Assembly (NCBI GenBank): GCA_003131925.1
Contig: PKWC01000166.1
Coordinates: 12,234 to 18,125, forward strand
Length of the DNA stretch: 5,892 nt
Source: Alphaproteobacteria bacterium
GTDB lineage: Bacteria; Pseudomonadota; Alphaproteobacteria; Micropepsales; Micropepsaceae
Direction: 5' to 3'
A model generated the notes under the pieces. That model searched no databases. It was not told the DNA's origin and saw only the letters and a list, made by a program, of their open reading frames with translations. The position numbers and the translations under genes are program-made. Shown one piece after another: positions 1 to 5,892 of this stretch; position 1 is the stretch's first letter; each line of letters begins with the position of its first letter.

Positions 1-1192
1 GAAGAAGAATGCGCCTTGCATCGTATTCATCGACGAAATCGATGCCGTTGGCCGCCATCGCGGCGCGGGTCTCGGCGGCGGCAATGACGAGCGTGAGCAG
101 ACGCTCAATCAGCTGCTGGTTGAAATGGACGGTTTCGAATCCACCGAAGGCGTGATCCTGATTGCGGCAACCAATCGTCCCGATGTGCTCGATCCGGCGC
201 TGTTGCGGCCGGGCAGGTTCGATCGTCACGTGGTTGTGCCCAATCCCGATCTTTCCGGCCGCGAGAAGATTTTGCGCGTGCATATGCGCAAGGTGCCGCT
301 GGCGGCCGATGTTGATCCGCGCGTCATCGCACGCGGCACGCCGGGTTTTTCAGGCGCTGATCTTGCCAATCTCGTCAATGAAGCCGCCCTGCTCGCGGCG
401 CGCCGCGGGAAACGTGTCGTGACGATGGCCGAGCTCGAGGACGCGAAGGACAAGGTGCTCATGGGTGCCGAGCGCCGTTCCCTGGCGATGACGGACGAGG
501 AAAAGAAGCTCACGGCCTATCACGAAGGCGGCCATGCGATCGTCGCGCTAAGCGTGAAAGGCTCCGATCCCATTCACAAGGCGACGATCATTCCCCGCGG
601 TCGTGCGCTGGGCATGGTCATGCGCCTGCCCGAACGCGATCATCTCTCGATTACGCGGGAAAAGATGCTCGCCGACATTTGCGTCGCGTTCGGAGGCCGC
701 ATCGCCGAAGAGCTGATCTTCGGTCACGAGAAGGTCACGACGGGTGCCATGTCGGACATCGAGATGGCCACGCGCATGGCGCGGGCGATGGTTACCCGTT
801 TCGGCATGTCCGATGAGTTGGGACCGCTCGCCTATGCAGAGAATCAGGACGAGGTGTTTCTCGGCCACTCTATTGCGCGGCAGCAGAATCTCTCGGAAGC
901 GACCGCACAGAAGATCGATCAGGAAATCCGTACCATCATCGACAATTGCTACGGTCGTGCGCACGAAATCCTGGACCAGCGGGTCGCCGATCTTCACACC
1001 CTCGCCAAGGGTCTGCTCGAATACGAGACCCTGACCGGCGACGAAATCGTGGCGCTGCTCAAGGGCATCCCACCCGTTCGTGCGCCATATGAAGAGCCGG
1101 AGGCGCAGCGAGGGCCGGGGCCGAGCGTGCCGCAGGCCGGCCGTCCGCGCGGGATCGCTCCCGTTGCGCCGGAGCCGCAACCGGGCCGGTGA
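1..1192 (+). CDS. ftsH: ATP-dependent zinc metalloprotease FtsH (3' part, 5' end outside window)
   Basis: This is the membrane-anchored AAA+ protease that degrades misassembled membrane proteins and selected regulators. The frame is open from base 2, giving 396 residues before TGA at 1190-1192. Compared with the usual 640 or so residues, about 240 N-terminal ones (membrane segments, Walker A) lie outside. Visible in order: Walker B IVFIDEID (20-43), the DEREQTLNQLL segment, the second region of homology with its arginine fingers in LRPGRFDR (203-226), the zinc motif HEGGH (521-535), and the third zinc ligand region GAMSDIE with its Asp at 755-757. The protein ends in a 40-residue tail (1070-1189) with 12 prolines, probably disordered, as in many alphaproteobacterial FtsH proteins. 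HEGGH in place of HEAGH leaves both His ligands and the catalytic Glu intact. The stop overlaps the folP start by 4 bases. The ATG at 125 is internal, not a start. Identification is certain. Confidence 0.97.
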   Translation, partial: KKNAPCIVFIDEIDAVGRHRGAGLGGGNDEREQTLNQLLVEMDGFESTEGVILIAATNRPDVLDPALLRPGRFDRHVVVPNPDLSGREKILRVHMRKVPLAADVDPRVIARGTPGFSGADLANLVNEAALLAARRGKRVVTMAELEDAKDKVLMGAERRSLAMTDEEKKLTAYHEGGHAIVALSVKGSDPIHKATIIPRGRALGMVMRLPERDHLSITREKMLADICVAFGGRIAEELIFGHEKVTTGAMSDIEMATRMARAMVTRFGMSDELGPLAYAENQDEVFLGHSIARQQNLSEATAQKIDQEIRTIIDNCYGRAHEILDQRVADLHTLAKGLLEYETLTGDEIVALLKGIPPVRAPYEEPEAQRGPGPSVPQAGRPRGIAPVAPEPQPGR

Positions 1193-2064
1193 ACCGGAGG
1201 CCCGCGCTTCTCGGCATCGTAAACGTCACCGAAGATTCCTTTTCGGACGGCGGACGATACCTGGAACGCGACGCTGCACTGGCGCACGCGCGCGCCATGG
1301 CCGCGCAAGGGGCCGAAATCATCGATCTCGGCGCAGCAGCCTCCAATCCCGATGTGAGACCGGTCTCTCCGGAGCTCGAGATCGAACGCCTCGCGCCGCT
1401 CGTCGACATTCTCACGCACGACGGGCTCAACCTGTCGATCGACAGCTTCTCCCCGCAGACACAATGCTGGGCGCTCGCGCGCGGGGTCAAATATCTCAAC
1501 GATGTCCACGGCTTCCCGCGCCCGGAGATCTACCCCGCGCTGGCCGCGTCTCGATGCCGGCTCATCGTCATGCACGCTCTTCCGCCTACGGAACCGGCAG
1601 AACCGGGGGATAGGACGCCCGGCGACGTTTTCGATCGCATCCTCGCCTTCTTCGAGGCACGCATCGCTGCCCTCTGTGAAGCCGGGATTGCCCGACACCG
1701 GCTGATCCTCGACCCCGGTATGGGGTTTTTCCTTGGGCGCAAGCCCGAGACCTCCTTTTTCGTTCTGCGCCGGATCCCGGAACTGAAGAGAGCCTTCGAC
1801 CTGCCGCTACTCGTGTCGGTCTCAAGAAAATCCTTTCTGCGCGCCATTACCGGGCGAACTCCCGCCGATTCCGGGCCCGCCACGCTCGCCGCCGAGCTTT
1901 TCGCGGCGAGCCAGGGTGTCGATTACATCCGGACCCACGACCCCGCCGCTCTCGGGGACGCACTCGCCGTCATGCAGTCGCTGGAGCTGGCTCGAACCTG
2001 GGAACGGCCCGAAACGGCCCCGGCGCAATTCTTGCAGCGATTTGGCGAGAATCCTCTGCTATGA
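1189..2064 (+). CDS. folP: Dihydropteroate synthase, Sul-type (sulfonamide-insensitive class)
   Basis: A 291-residue dihydropteroate synthase, which condenses pABA with 6-hydroxymethyl-7,8-dihydropterin diphosphate in cytosolic folate synthesis. Seen: GIVNVT (9-14), IDLGAAASNPD (45-55) in place of the usual GGESTRPG loop, SIDSF (83-87), LND (103-105), VMH (127-129), LDPGMGFFLG (174-183), VSRKSF (211-216) and RTHD (248-251); the pterin, phosphate and lysine/serine residues are all present. The stretch from DPG to the next conserved hydrophobic helix is two residues longer than in E. coli FolP, and many segments (GGRYL, FFLG, FDLPLL, SRKSFLRA) match Sul2 as I remember it. The GTG start overlaps the ftsH stop (GTGA). 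It is favoured because eight residues then precede GIVN, as in Sul2; a GGAG at 1171-1174 lies rather far upstream, so translational coupling is likely. About 21 C-terminal residues extend beyond the Sul2 end. This is probably the housekeeping enzyme as well as a sulfonamide-insensitive one; insensitivity is inferred. Confidence 0.95.
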   Translation: MNRRPALLGIVNVTEDSFSDGGRYLERDAALAHARAMAAQGAEIIDLGAAASNPDVRPVSPELEIERLAPLVDILTHDGLNLSIDSFSPQTQCWALARGVKYLNDVHGFPRPEIYPALAASRCRLIVMHALPPTEPAEPGDRTPGDVFDRILAFFEARIAALCEAGIARHRLILDPGMGFFLGRKPETSFFVLRRIPELKRAFDLPLLVSVSRKSFLRAITGRTPADSGPATLAAELFAASQGVDYIRTHDPAALGDALAVMQSLELARTWERPETAPAQFLQRFGENPLL

Positions 2065-2084
2065 TGCGATCTTCACCAACGGGC

Positions 2085-2089
2085 GAGGG
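2085..2089 (+). promoter_or_regulatory. Ribosome binding site of glmM
   Basis: GAGGG lies 9 bases before the ATG at 2099 in the 34-base folP-glmM gap. It decides the start: the open frame runs back to 1916 inside folP, but only the ATG at 2099 has this site and gives the family's standard N-terminus MNRKLFGTDG. Confidence 0.75.
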
Positions 2090-2098
2090 CCAATTCGC

Positions 2099-3445
2099 AT
2101 GAACCGCAAACTATTCGGCACCGACGGCATTCGCGGTTTGGCGAACAGCCACCCGATGACGCCCGAGATTGCCATGAAGGCGGGCATGGCGGCCGGTCGC
2201 CTCTTTACCCATGGCGATCATCTGCATCGCGTGGTGATTGGCAAGGATACGCGTCTGTCGGGTTACATGATCGAGTCGGCACTCGTTGCGGGGTTCACCG
2301 CGGTCGGCATGGACGTCTTCCTTTTTGGGCCGTTGCCGACTCCGGCCATTGCCATGCTGACGCGTTCTCTCCGGGCGGATCTCGGTGTGATGATCTCGGC
2401 ATCGCATAATCATTTCGAAGACAACGGCATCAAGTTCTTCGGTCCTGACGGGCTCAAACTGTCCGACGAGCGCGAATTCGCGATCGAGGAACTGATGGCG
2501 AACGGTCTCCACGACGGCCTCGCCACGGCGCGCAAGATAGGGCGCGCGAAACGCATCGACGATTCCCAGGCGCGCTACATCGAATATGCCAAGCGAACCT
2601 TTCCCAAGAACCTCGCACTCGATGGTCTACGCATTGTCATCGATTGCGCGAACGGCGCCGCCTACAAGGTCGCGCCCCTGATCCTTTGGGAACTGGGCGC
2701 GGAGCTTATTGAAATCGGAACCGAACCGAACGGCATCAACATCAATCACGAATGCGGTTCGACATTTCCCGAAACGATGCAGCGCAAGGTGCGCGAACGC
2801 CGCGCCGATTTCGGCATCGCTCTTGACGGCGATGCGGATCGCGTCGTCATGGCGGACGAGAAGGGCAATCTTATTGACGGTGATCAGATACTCGCCTTGA
2901 TCGCGCGCTCCTGGTCGAAGACCGGCGATCTGAAGGGCGGAGGCGTGGTCGGCACCGTCATGTCGAATGCCGGCCTCGAGCGCTATCTCCACAGTCTCGA
3001 TCTGAAGCTCGCGCGCGCGCCGGTTGGAGACCGCTATGTGATCGCCAAAATGTGGGCCGATGGTTTCAATGTCGGGGGCGAGCAATCCGGGCATATCGTG
3101 CTGCGCGATTTCTGCACGACCGGCGACGGCGTGATCGCGGCCCTTCAGGTGCTCGGCGTGCTCGCGCACGAGAAACGGCCCGCGAGCGAAGTCGCACACA
3201 TTTTCGAACCCCTGCCGCAGGTGGTGGAAAACGTCCGCTACAAGAACGGCTCGCCGCTGAAGGATCCCCGCGTCGTGGAGCGCATCAAGGACTGCGAGGC
3301 GCGGATGAACGGGGCCGGCCGTCTCCTGGTGCGCAAATCGGGCACCGAACTGGTGATCCGCGTCATGGCGGAAGCCGACGACGAGAGGCTTGTGCGCTCG
3401 GTTGTGAGCGATGTTGTTGCGGCGCTGCAGGAAGTCGTGGCTTGA
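2099..3445 (+). CDS. glmM: Phosphoglucosamine mutase
   Basis: A 448-residue enzyme of normal family length that converts glucosamine-6-phosphate to glucosamine-1-phosphate, the step before GlmU on the way to UDP-GlcNAc for peptidoglycan and LPS. Four-domain alpha-D-phosphohexomutase fold: N-terminal FGTDGIRG (6-13); catalytic phosphoserine Ser102 in ISASHN (99-104); metal loop DGDADR (243-248) with three Asp; sugar-binding loop GGEQSGH (326-332); C-terminal phosphate loop RKSGTE (412-417). Two small departures from the commonest consensus are HNHF after the catalytic Ser (usually HNP) and SGTEL (usually SGTEP). It follows folP by 34 bases and is overlapped by thiD, so it is mid-operon. Its position directly behind a Sul-type folP parallels the glmM fragment found beside sul2 on plasmids; here the gene is complete and looks functional. 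Confidence 0.97.
   Translation: MNRKLFGTDGIRGLANSHPMTPEIAMKAGMAAGRLFTHGDHLHRVVIGKDTRLSGYMIESALVAGFTAVGMDVFLFGPLPTPAIAMLTRSLRADLGVMISASHNHFEDNGIKFFGPDGLKLSDEREFAIEELMANGLHDGLATARKIGRAKRIDDSQARYIEYAKRTFPKNLALDGLRIVIDCANGAAYKVAPLILWELGAELIEIGTEPNGININHECGSTFPETMQRKVRERRADFGIALDGDADRVVMADEKGNLIDGDQILALIARSWSKTGDLKGGGVVGTVMSNAGLERYLHSLDLKLARAPVGDRYVIAKMWADGFNVGGEQSGHIVLRDFCTTGDGVIAALQVLGVLAHEKRPASEVAHIFEPLPQVVENVRYKNGSPLKDPRVVERIKDCEARMNGAGRLLVRKSGTELVIRVMAEADDERLVRSVVSDVVAALQEVVA
3429..3434 (+). promoter_or_regulatory. Ribosome binding site of thiD, inside the glmM 3' end
   Basis: AGGAAG sits 7 bases before the TTG at 3442, within the last codons of glmM. It supports the unusual TTG start: no in-frame ATG or GTG lies between a sensible position and the conserved AGSDSSGG motif. 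Confidence 0.7.
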
Positions 3446-4251
3446 AGGCTGCGCCTGCGCGGCTGCTCATCGTCGCGGGATCGGATTCAAGCGGTGGCGC
3501 CGGCATCCAGGCGGACATCAAGACTGCCACGGCATTGGGCGTCTACGCGATGACGGCGGTTACCGCGGTGACCGTGCAGGATACGACTCGCGTCCACGCC
3601 ATCCACTTGGTTCCGCCTTCGATCATTGGCGAGCAGATCGCCTGCGTGTTGGCCGATATCGGCGCCGATGCGATCAAGATCGGGATGCTGGGATCCGCGG
3701 ACGCAGTCGACGCTGTTGCAGATGCTCTGGAAGCGCACGGCTCCGGCATTCCCATCTTGCTCGATCCGGTGCTCGTCTCGTCCAGCGGCACGTCCCTTCT
3801 CTCTGACGATGCGGTCGCTCGTCTGAAAGACCGTCTGCTTCCACTGACTAACTTGTTGACCCCCAATATTTCCGAAGCGGAGCATCTGTCCGGCGTCGCT
3901 TTTGGAAGCCGCGACGACATGCTCCGTGCGGCGGACGCCTTGCGCCAGATGGGAGCGGACGCCGTGTTGATCAAAGGCGGTCACGCGCCGGGAACGCCGG
4001 TGCGCGACATTCTTGTCAGCAAGACCGGCATCGAAGAGTTCGAAAACCCACGCATCCCAACGCGTTCCACGCATGGCACCGGATGCACGCTCGCGTGCGC
4101 GATTGCCTGCGGACTCGCACAGCAGCGCCCGCTGACGGAAGCCGTCCGTTCCGCGCGAGCTTTCGTGCAGGCCGCGCTGGAGACCGCTCCGAATCTGGGC
4201 CGAGGCCAAGGTCCGCTCAATCATCTGCATGATAATCCGCGCCCCGAGTGA
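3442..4251 (+). CDS. thiD: Hydroxymethylpyrimidine / phosphomethylpyrimidine kinase
   Basis: A 269-residue kinase of the ribokinase superfamily, which phosphorylates HMP and HMP-phosphate to HMP diphosphate, the pyrimidine half of thiamine. Seen: AGSDSSGGAGIQADIK (12-27), the signature substrate and glycine-rich segment; AIKIGMLGS (78-86); ILLDPVLVSSSG (105-116); TPNISEAE (140-147); VLIKGGH (175-181); and the anion-hole motif HGTGCTLA (211-218) with the likely catalytic Cys215. Length is standard and no thiamine-phosphate synthase domain is fused. The start is TTG, overlapping the glmM stop as TTGA, with AGGAAG 7 bases upstream; the frame is open well into glmM, but those residues are not thiD-like. 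Expression is therefore probably coupled to glmM. No thiamine riboswitch is visible, which fits a position at the end of a housekeeping operon. PdxK-like activity is an alternative in this family but the sequence favours ThiD. Confidence 0.93.
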   Translation: MKAAPARLLIVAGSDSSGGAGIQADIKTATALGVYAMTAVTAVTVQDTTRVHAIHLVPPSIIGEQIACVLADIGADAIKIGMLGSADAVDAVADALEAHGSGIPILLDPVLVSSSGTSLLSDDAVARLKDRLLPLTNLLTPNISEAEHLSGVAFGSRDDMLRAADALRQMGADAVLIKGGHAPGTPVRDILVSKTGIEEFENPRIPTRSTHGTGCTLACAIACGLAQQRPLTEAVRSARAFVQAALETAPNLGRGQGPLNHLHDNPRPE

Positions 4252-4273
4252 CGTCGACGGCGTGAATGCTTCG

Positions 4274-5251
4274 TCAGACGACGGCCATCGCTCCAAGCCT
4301 GCCTCGAATGATTTCTTCCGCCTCGCGCACGATGCGTGAGACCAGTTCCGCGCAGGTCGGAATATCGTGAATCAGGGCTTGGGTCTGTCCGGCCGACCAG
4401 ATGCCGGCGTCCATCTCACCTTCATCGAGGACGATGGCGCCTCGCGTTCCTGCGACAAGATCCTTTACGTCTGCAAAGGTTGCGTTGCCCCGCGTTTCGA
4501 TGGCAACCACCTCATCGCTGATCTCATTCTTCGCGACTCGTGCGGTGTTATGCAGCGTGCGGAAAATCAGGTTGGTCGAGCGCTCGTCATTGGCGACGAT
4601 CTGTTTTTTGACGTTTTCATGAATCGGCGCCTCGACCGTCGCCATGAAGCGCGTGCCCATGTTGGCGCCGTCGCAACCTAATGCGAGTGCTGCCACCAAT
4701 CCGCGTGCATCCGCGATACCGCCGGATGCGATGATCGGTATGCTGATTTTGTCCGCGGTCGCGGGAAACAGGATCAGACCGCCGACATCGTCCTCGCCGG
4801 GATGGCCGGCGCATTCAAACCCGTCGATCGAAACGCAGTCCACGCCGATCGATTGTGCTTTGACCGCGTGCCGCACGCTCGTGCATTTATGGATCACTTT
4901 CACGCCCGCTTCCTTGAAGCGAGGCAGATGCGGCTGCGGGTTGTTGCCGGCGGTTTCGACGATGTGCACGCCGCTCTCGATGATGGCTTCGCGATACTCG
5001 TCATAGGGGATCGGCGTGATACTCGGCAGGATCGTCAGGTTCACGCCGAACGGCTTGTCGGTCAGGTCGCGGCAGCGGTTCACGGCCTTTGCAAGATCCT
5101 CGGGCCGACCGGCCGTGTGCGCGGTGATAAACCCGAGTGCGCCTGCGTTTGCCACGGCTGCGATCAGTTCCACCTTTCCCACTCGCGTCATGCCGCCGCA
5201 AGTGATGGGTGCCGCAACGCCGAACATGTCCGTAAATCGTGTCTTGAACAT
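4274..5251 (-). CDS. FMN-dependent NMO-family oxidoreductase, probable PA1024-type NADH:quinone reductase
   Basis: A 325-residue TIM-barrel flavoprotein, usually auto-annotated as nitronate monooxygenase or 2-nitropropane dioxygenase. Seen: PITCGGMTRVGKVEL (15-29), DKPFGVNLTILP (65-76), PYDEYREAIIESG (82-94), VETAGNNPQP (98-107), VIHKCTSVRHA (119-129), SIDGFECAGHPGEDD (141-155) with His150, IIASGGIADARGLVAALALG (173-192) and NMGTRF (197-202), which would bind the FMN phosphate. From memory these blocks, especially GFECAGHPGEDD, match Pseudomonas aeruginosa PA1024, re-assigned as an NADH:quinone reductase, rather than true nitronate monooxygenases, which carry an AGGH-type motif. The ATG at 5251 has GGGAG 5 bases upstream. 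No signal peptide, so cytosolic. It lies 27 bases after purA on the same strand and is probably co-transcribed. The enzyme class is secure; the substrate assignment is inference. Confidence 0.88.
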   Translation of the reverse strand: MFKTRFTDMFGVAAPITCGGMTRVGKVELIAAVANAGALGFITAHTAGRPEDLAKAVNRCRDLTDKPFGVNLTILPSITPIPYDEYREAIIESGVHIVETAGNNPQPHLPRFKEAGVKVIHKCTSVRHAVKAQSIGVDCVSIDGFECAGHPGEDDVGGLILFPATADKISIPIIASGGIADARGLVAALALGCDGANMGTRFMATVEAPIHENVKKQIVANDERSTNLIFRTLHNTARVAKNEISDEVVAIETRGNATFADVKDLVAGTRGAIVLDEGEMDAGIWSAGQTQALIHDIPTCAELVSRIVREAEEIIRGRLGAMAVV

Positions 5252-5256
5252 CGATG

Positions 5257-5261
5257 CTCCC
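5257..5261 (-). promoter_or_regulatory. Ribosome binding site of the NMO-family gene
   Basis: On the minus strand GGGAG lies 5 bases before the ATG at 5251-5249, in the 27-base gap after purA. It supports this start over internal ones. Confidence 0.65.
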
Positions 5262-5278
5262 AGCGTTCAGGAAGGACT

Positions 5279-5892
5279 TCAGCGATCGACGAAAGGATCG
5301 CGAACGAGAATCGTGTCTTCGCGTTCCGGACTTGTGGAGAGAAGTGTGACCGGTGCACCGACCAGCTCCTCCACGCGCCGGATGTATTTGATCGCCGTCG
5401 CCGGAAGCTCCGCCCAGGAGCGTGCGCCGCGGGTGGACTCGCTCCAGCCTTCGAGCGTTTCGTAGATCGGCTTGATGCGTGCCTGCGCACCTGCCTCGGC
5501 CGGCAGATGCGTGGTGTCACGTCCGTCGAGCGTATAGCCGGTGCAGAGTTTGATTTCGGGCATACCGTCGAGCACGTCTAGCTTTGTCAGCGCCAGGCCG
5601 TCGATGCCGCCGGTAATCACGGTCTGCCTGACAAGCACCGCATCGAACCAACCGCACCGCCGCTTGCGGCCCGTGACAGTCCCGAACTCCGCGCCCCGCT
5701 TGCCCAGCCCTTCGCCGATCGCGTCACCAAGTTCGGTGGGAAACGGACCTTCTCCGACGCGCGTGGTGTAGGCCTTGGCGATGCCCAGCACGTAACCCAC
5801 ATCGCGAGGCCCGCAGCCGCTCCCCGCAGCGGCCTGCCCGGCGACCGTGTTGGACGAGGTGACATAGGGATAGGTGCCGTGGTCGACGTCGA
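5279..5892 (-). CDS. purA: Adenylosuccinate synthetase (C-terminal part, 5' end outside window)
   Basis: PurA joins IMP and aspartate using GTP to give adenylosuccinate, the first committed step to AMP. The frame is open to the window edge, giving 203 residues, roughly the C-terminal half of the usual 430. Seen in order on the minus strand: DHGTYPYVTSSN at the edge, GSGCGPRDV, TRVGEGPFPTEL, the aspartate-binding loop TVTGR (5680-5666) followed by KRRCGWFD, the guanine-recognition motif TKLD (5587-5576) in TKLDVLDG, and the family's typical ending STSPEREDTILVRDPF. The stop TGA is at 5281-5279. The GTG at 5800 is an internal valine codon, not a start. GPR-D-V where many members have GPRYV is a minor variation. 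It leads the minus-strand pair, with the flavin enzyme 27 bases downstream. The N-terminal GTP loop and catalytic residues are not in the window and cannot be judged. Confidence 0.96.
   Translation of the reverse strand, partial: DVDHGTYPYVTSSNTVAGQAAAGSGCGPRDVGYVLGIAKAYTTRVGEGPFPTELGDAIGEGLGKRGAEFGTVTGRKRRCGWFDAVLVRQTVITGGIDGLALTKLDVLDGMPEIKLCTGYTLDGRDTTHLPAEAGAQARIKPIYETLEGWSESTRGARSWAELPATAIKYIRRVEELVGAPVTLLSTSPEREDTILVRDPFVDR

Noticed and set aside
521..535. HEGGH instead of HEAGH in FtsH as a possibly defective zinc site
   Set aside because: Both His ligands and the catalytic Glu are kept, and Gly at the variable position is, as I recall, common in alphaproteobacterial FtsH.
548..1180. 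Open frame of 210 codons on the minus strand, opposite ftsH
   Set aside because: Antisense shadow of the FtsH protease domain with an Arg/His-rich, motif-free translation.
994..1698. Open frame of 234 codons on the minus strand, opposite ftsH end and folP
   Set aside because: Antisense shadow across two confidently identified genes; no family motif or ribosome binding support.
1916..2098. Upstream extension of the glmM frame into folP
   Set aside because: The extra 61 residues are unlike any GlmM N-terminus and overlap folP; the ATG at 2099 has a proper ribosome binding site and gives the standard N-terminus.
3052..3441. Upstream extension of the thiD frame into glmM
   Set aside because: The added residues are Arg-rich, out-of-frame glmM sequence; the thiD family begins shortly before the AGSDSSGG motif.
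3487..4296. Open frame of 269 codons on the minus strand, opposite thiD
   Set aside because: It lies almost entirely antisense to a clear thiD, its translation is Arg/His/Gln-rich with no recognisable motif, and long antisense frames are expected in GC-rich coding DNA.
4802..5581. Open frame of 259 codons on the plus strand across the NMO-family gene and purA
   Set aside because: It spans two minus-strand genes and their gap, and its translation shows no domain; a shadow frame.
1..5892. Mobile element, integron or ISCR around the Sul-like folP
   Set aside because: No transposase or integrase frame, terminal repeat or attachment-like site is visible, and the flanking genes are intact and in ancestral order, so this is a resident chromosomal gene.

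Overview
The window looks like an ordinary chromosomal segment of a GC-rich alphaproteobacterium, densely packed with housekeeping genes. It holds six protein genes and no RNA genes, mobile elements, CRISPR arrays or intergenic stretches longer than 34 bases. The FtsH, GlmM and PurA sequences have an alphaproteobacterial flavour (for example an HEGGH zinc motif in FtsH and an RKSGTE loop in GlmM). The most telling marker is a dihydropteroate synthase of the sulfonamide-resistance (Sul) type sitting between ftsH and glmM. Published work traced the origin of sul1/sul2 to chromosomal folP genes in this neighbourhood in Rhodobiaceae (Parvibaculum and relatives). I therefore infer a member of Rhodobiaceae or a close relative, from gene content rather than from any database search.

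Layout: the plus-strand block (1-4251) runs ftsH (3' part only) - folP (Sul-like) - glmM - thiD. The genes overlap by 4 bases at ftsH/folP (GTGA) and glmM/thiD (TTGA), with a 34-base gap before glmM, so this is very probably one transcript. The minus-strand block (5892-4274) runs purA (3' part only), then a flavin-dependent enzyme of the nitronate monooxygenase / NADH:quinone reductase family 27 bases downstream. The two blocks converge across 22 bases at 4252-4273, where I see no convincing intrinsic terminator.

How the genes fit together: FtsH is the membrane AAA+ protease. FolP makes dihydropteroate for folate, GlmM makes glucosamine-1-phosphate for peptidoglycan and LPS, and ThiD phosphorylates the thiamine pyrimidine precursor. 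PurA commits IMP to AMP. The ftsH-folP-glmM order is the same as in E. coli and is ancient; thiD is an extra passenger here.

The item most worth attention is FolP. It has the two-residue-longer loop (DPGMGFFLG) and the whole-length sequence character of Sul2, next to an intact glmM. This is the chromosomal counterpart of the sul2-glmM fragment arrangement on plasmids, with no mobile DNA nearby. It predicts intrinsic sulfonamide insensitivity of this organism's folate pathway. I found no undescribed multi-gene system.
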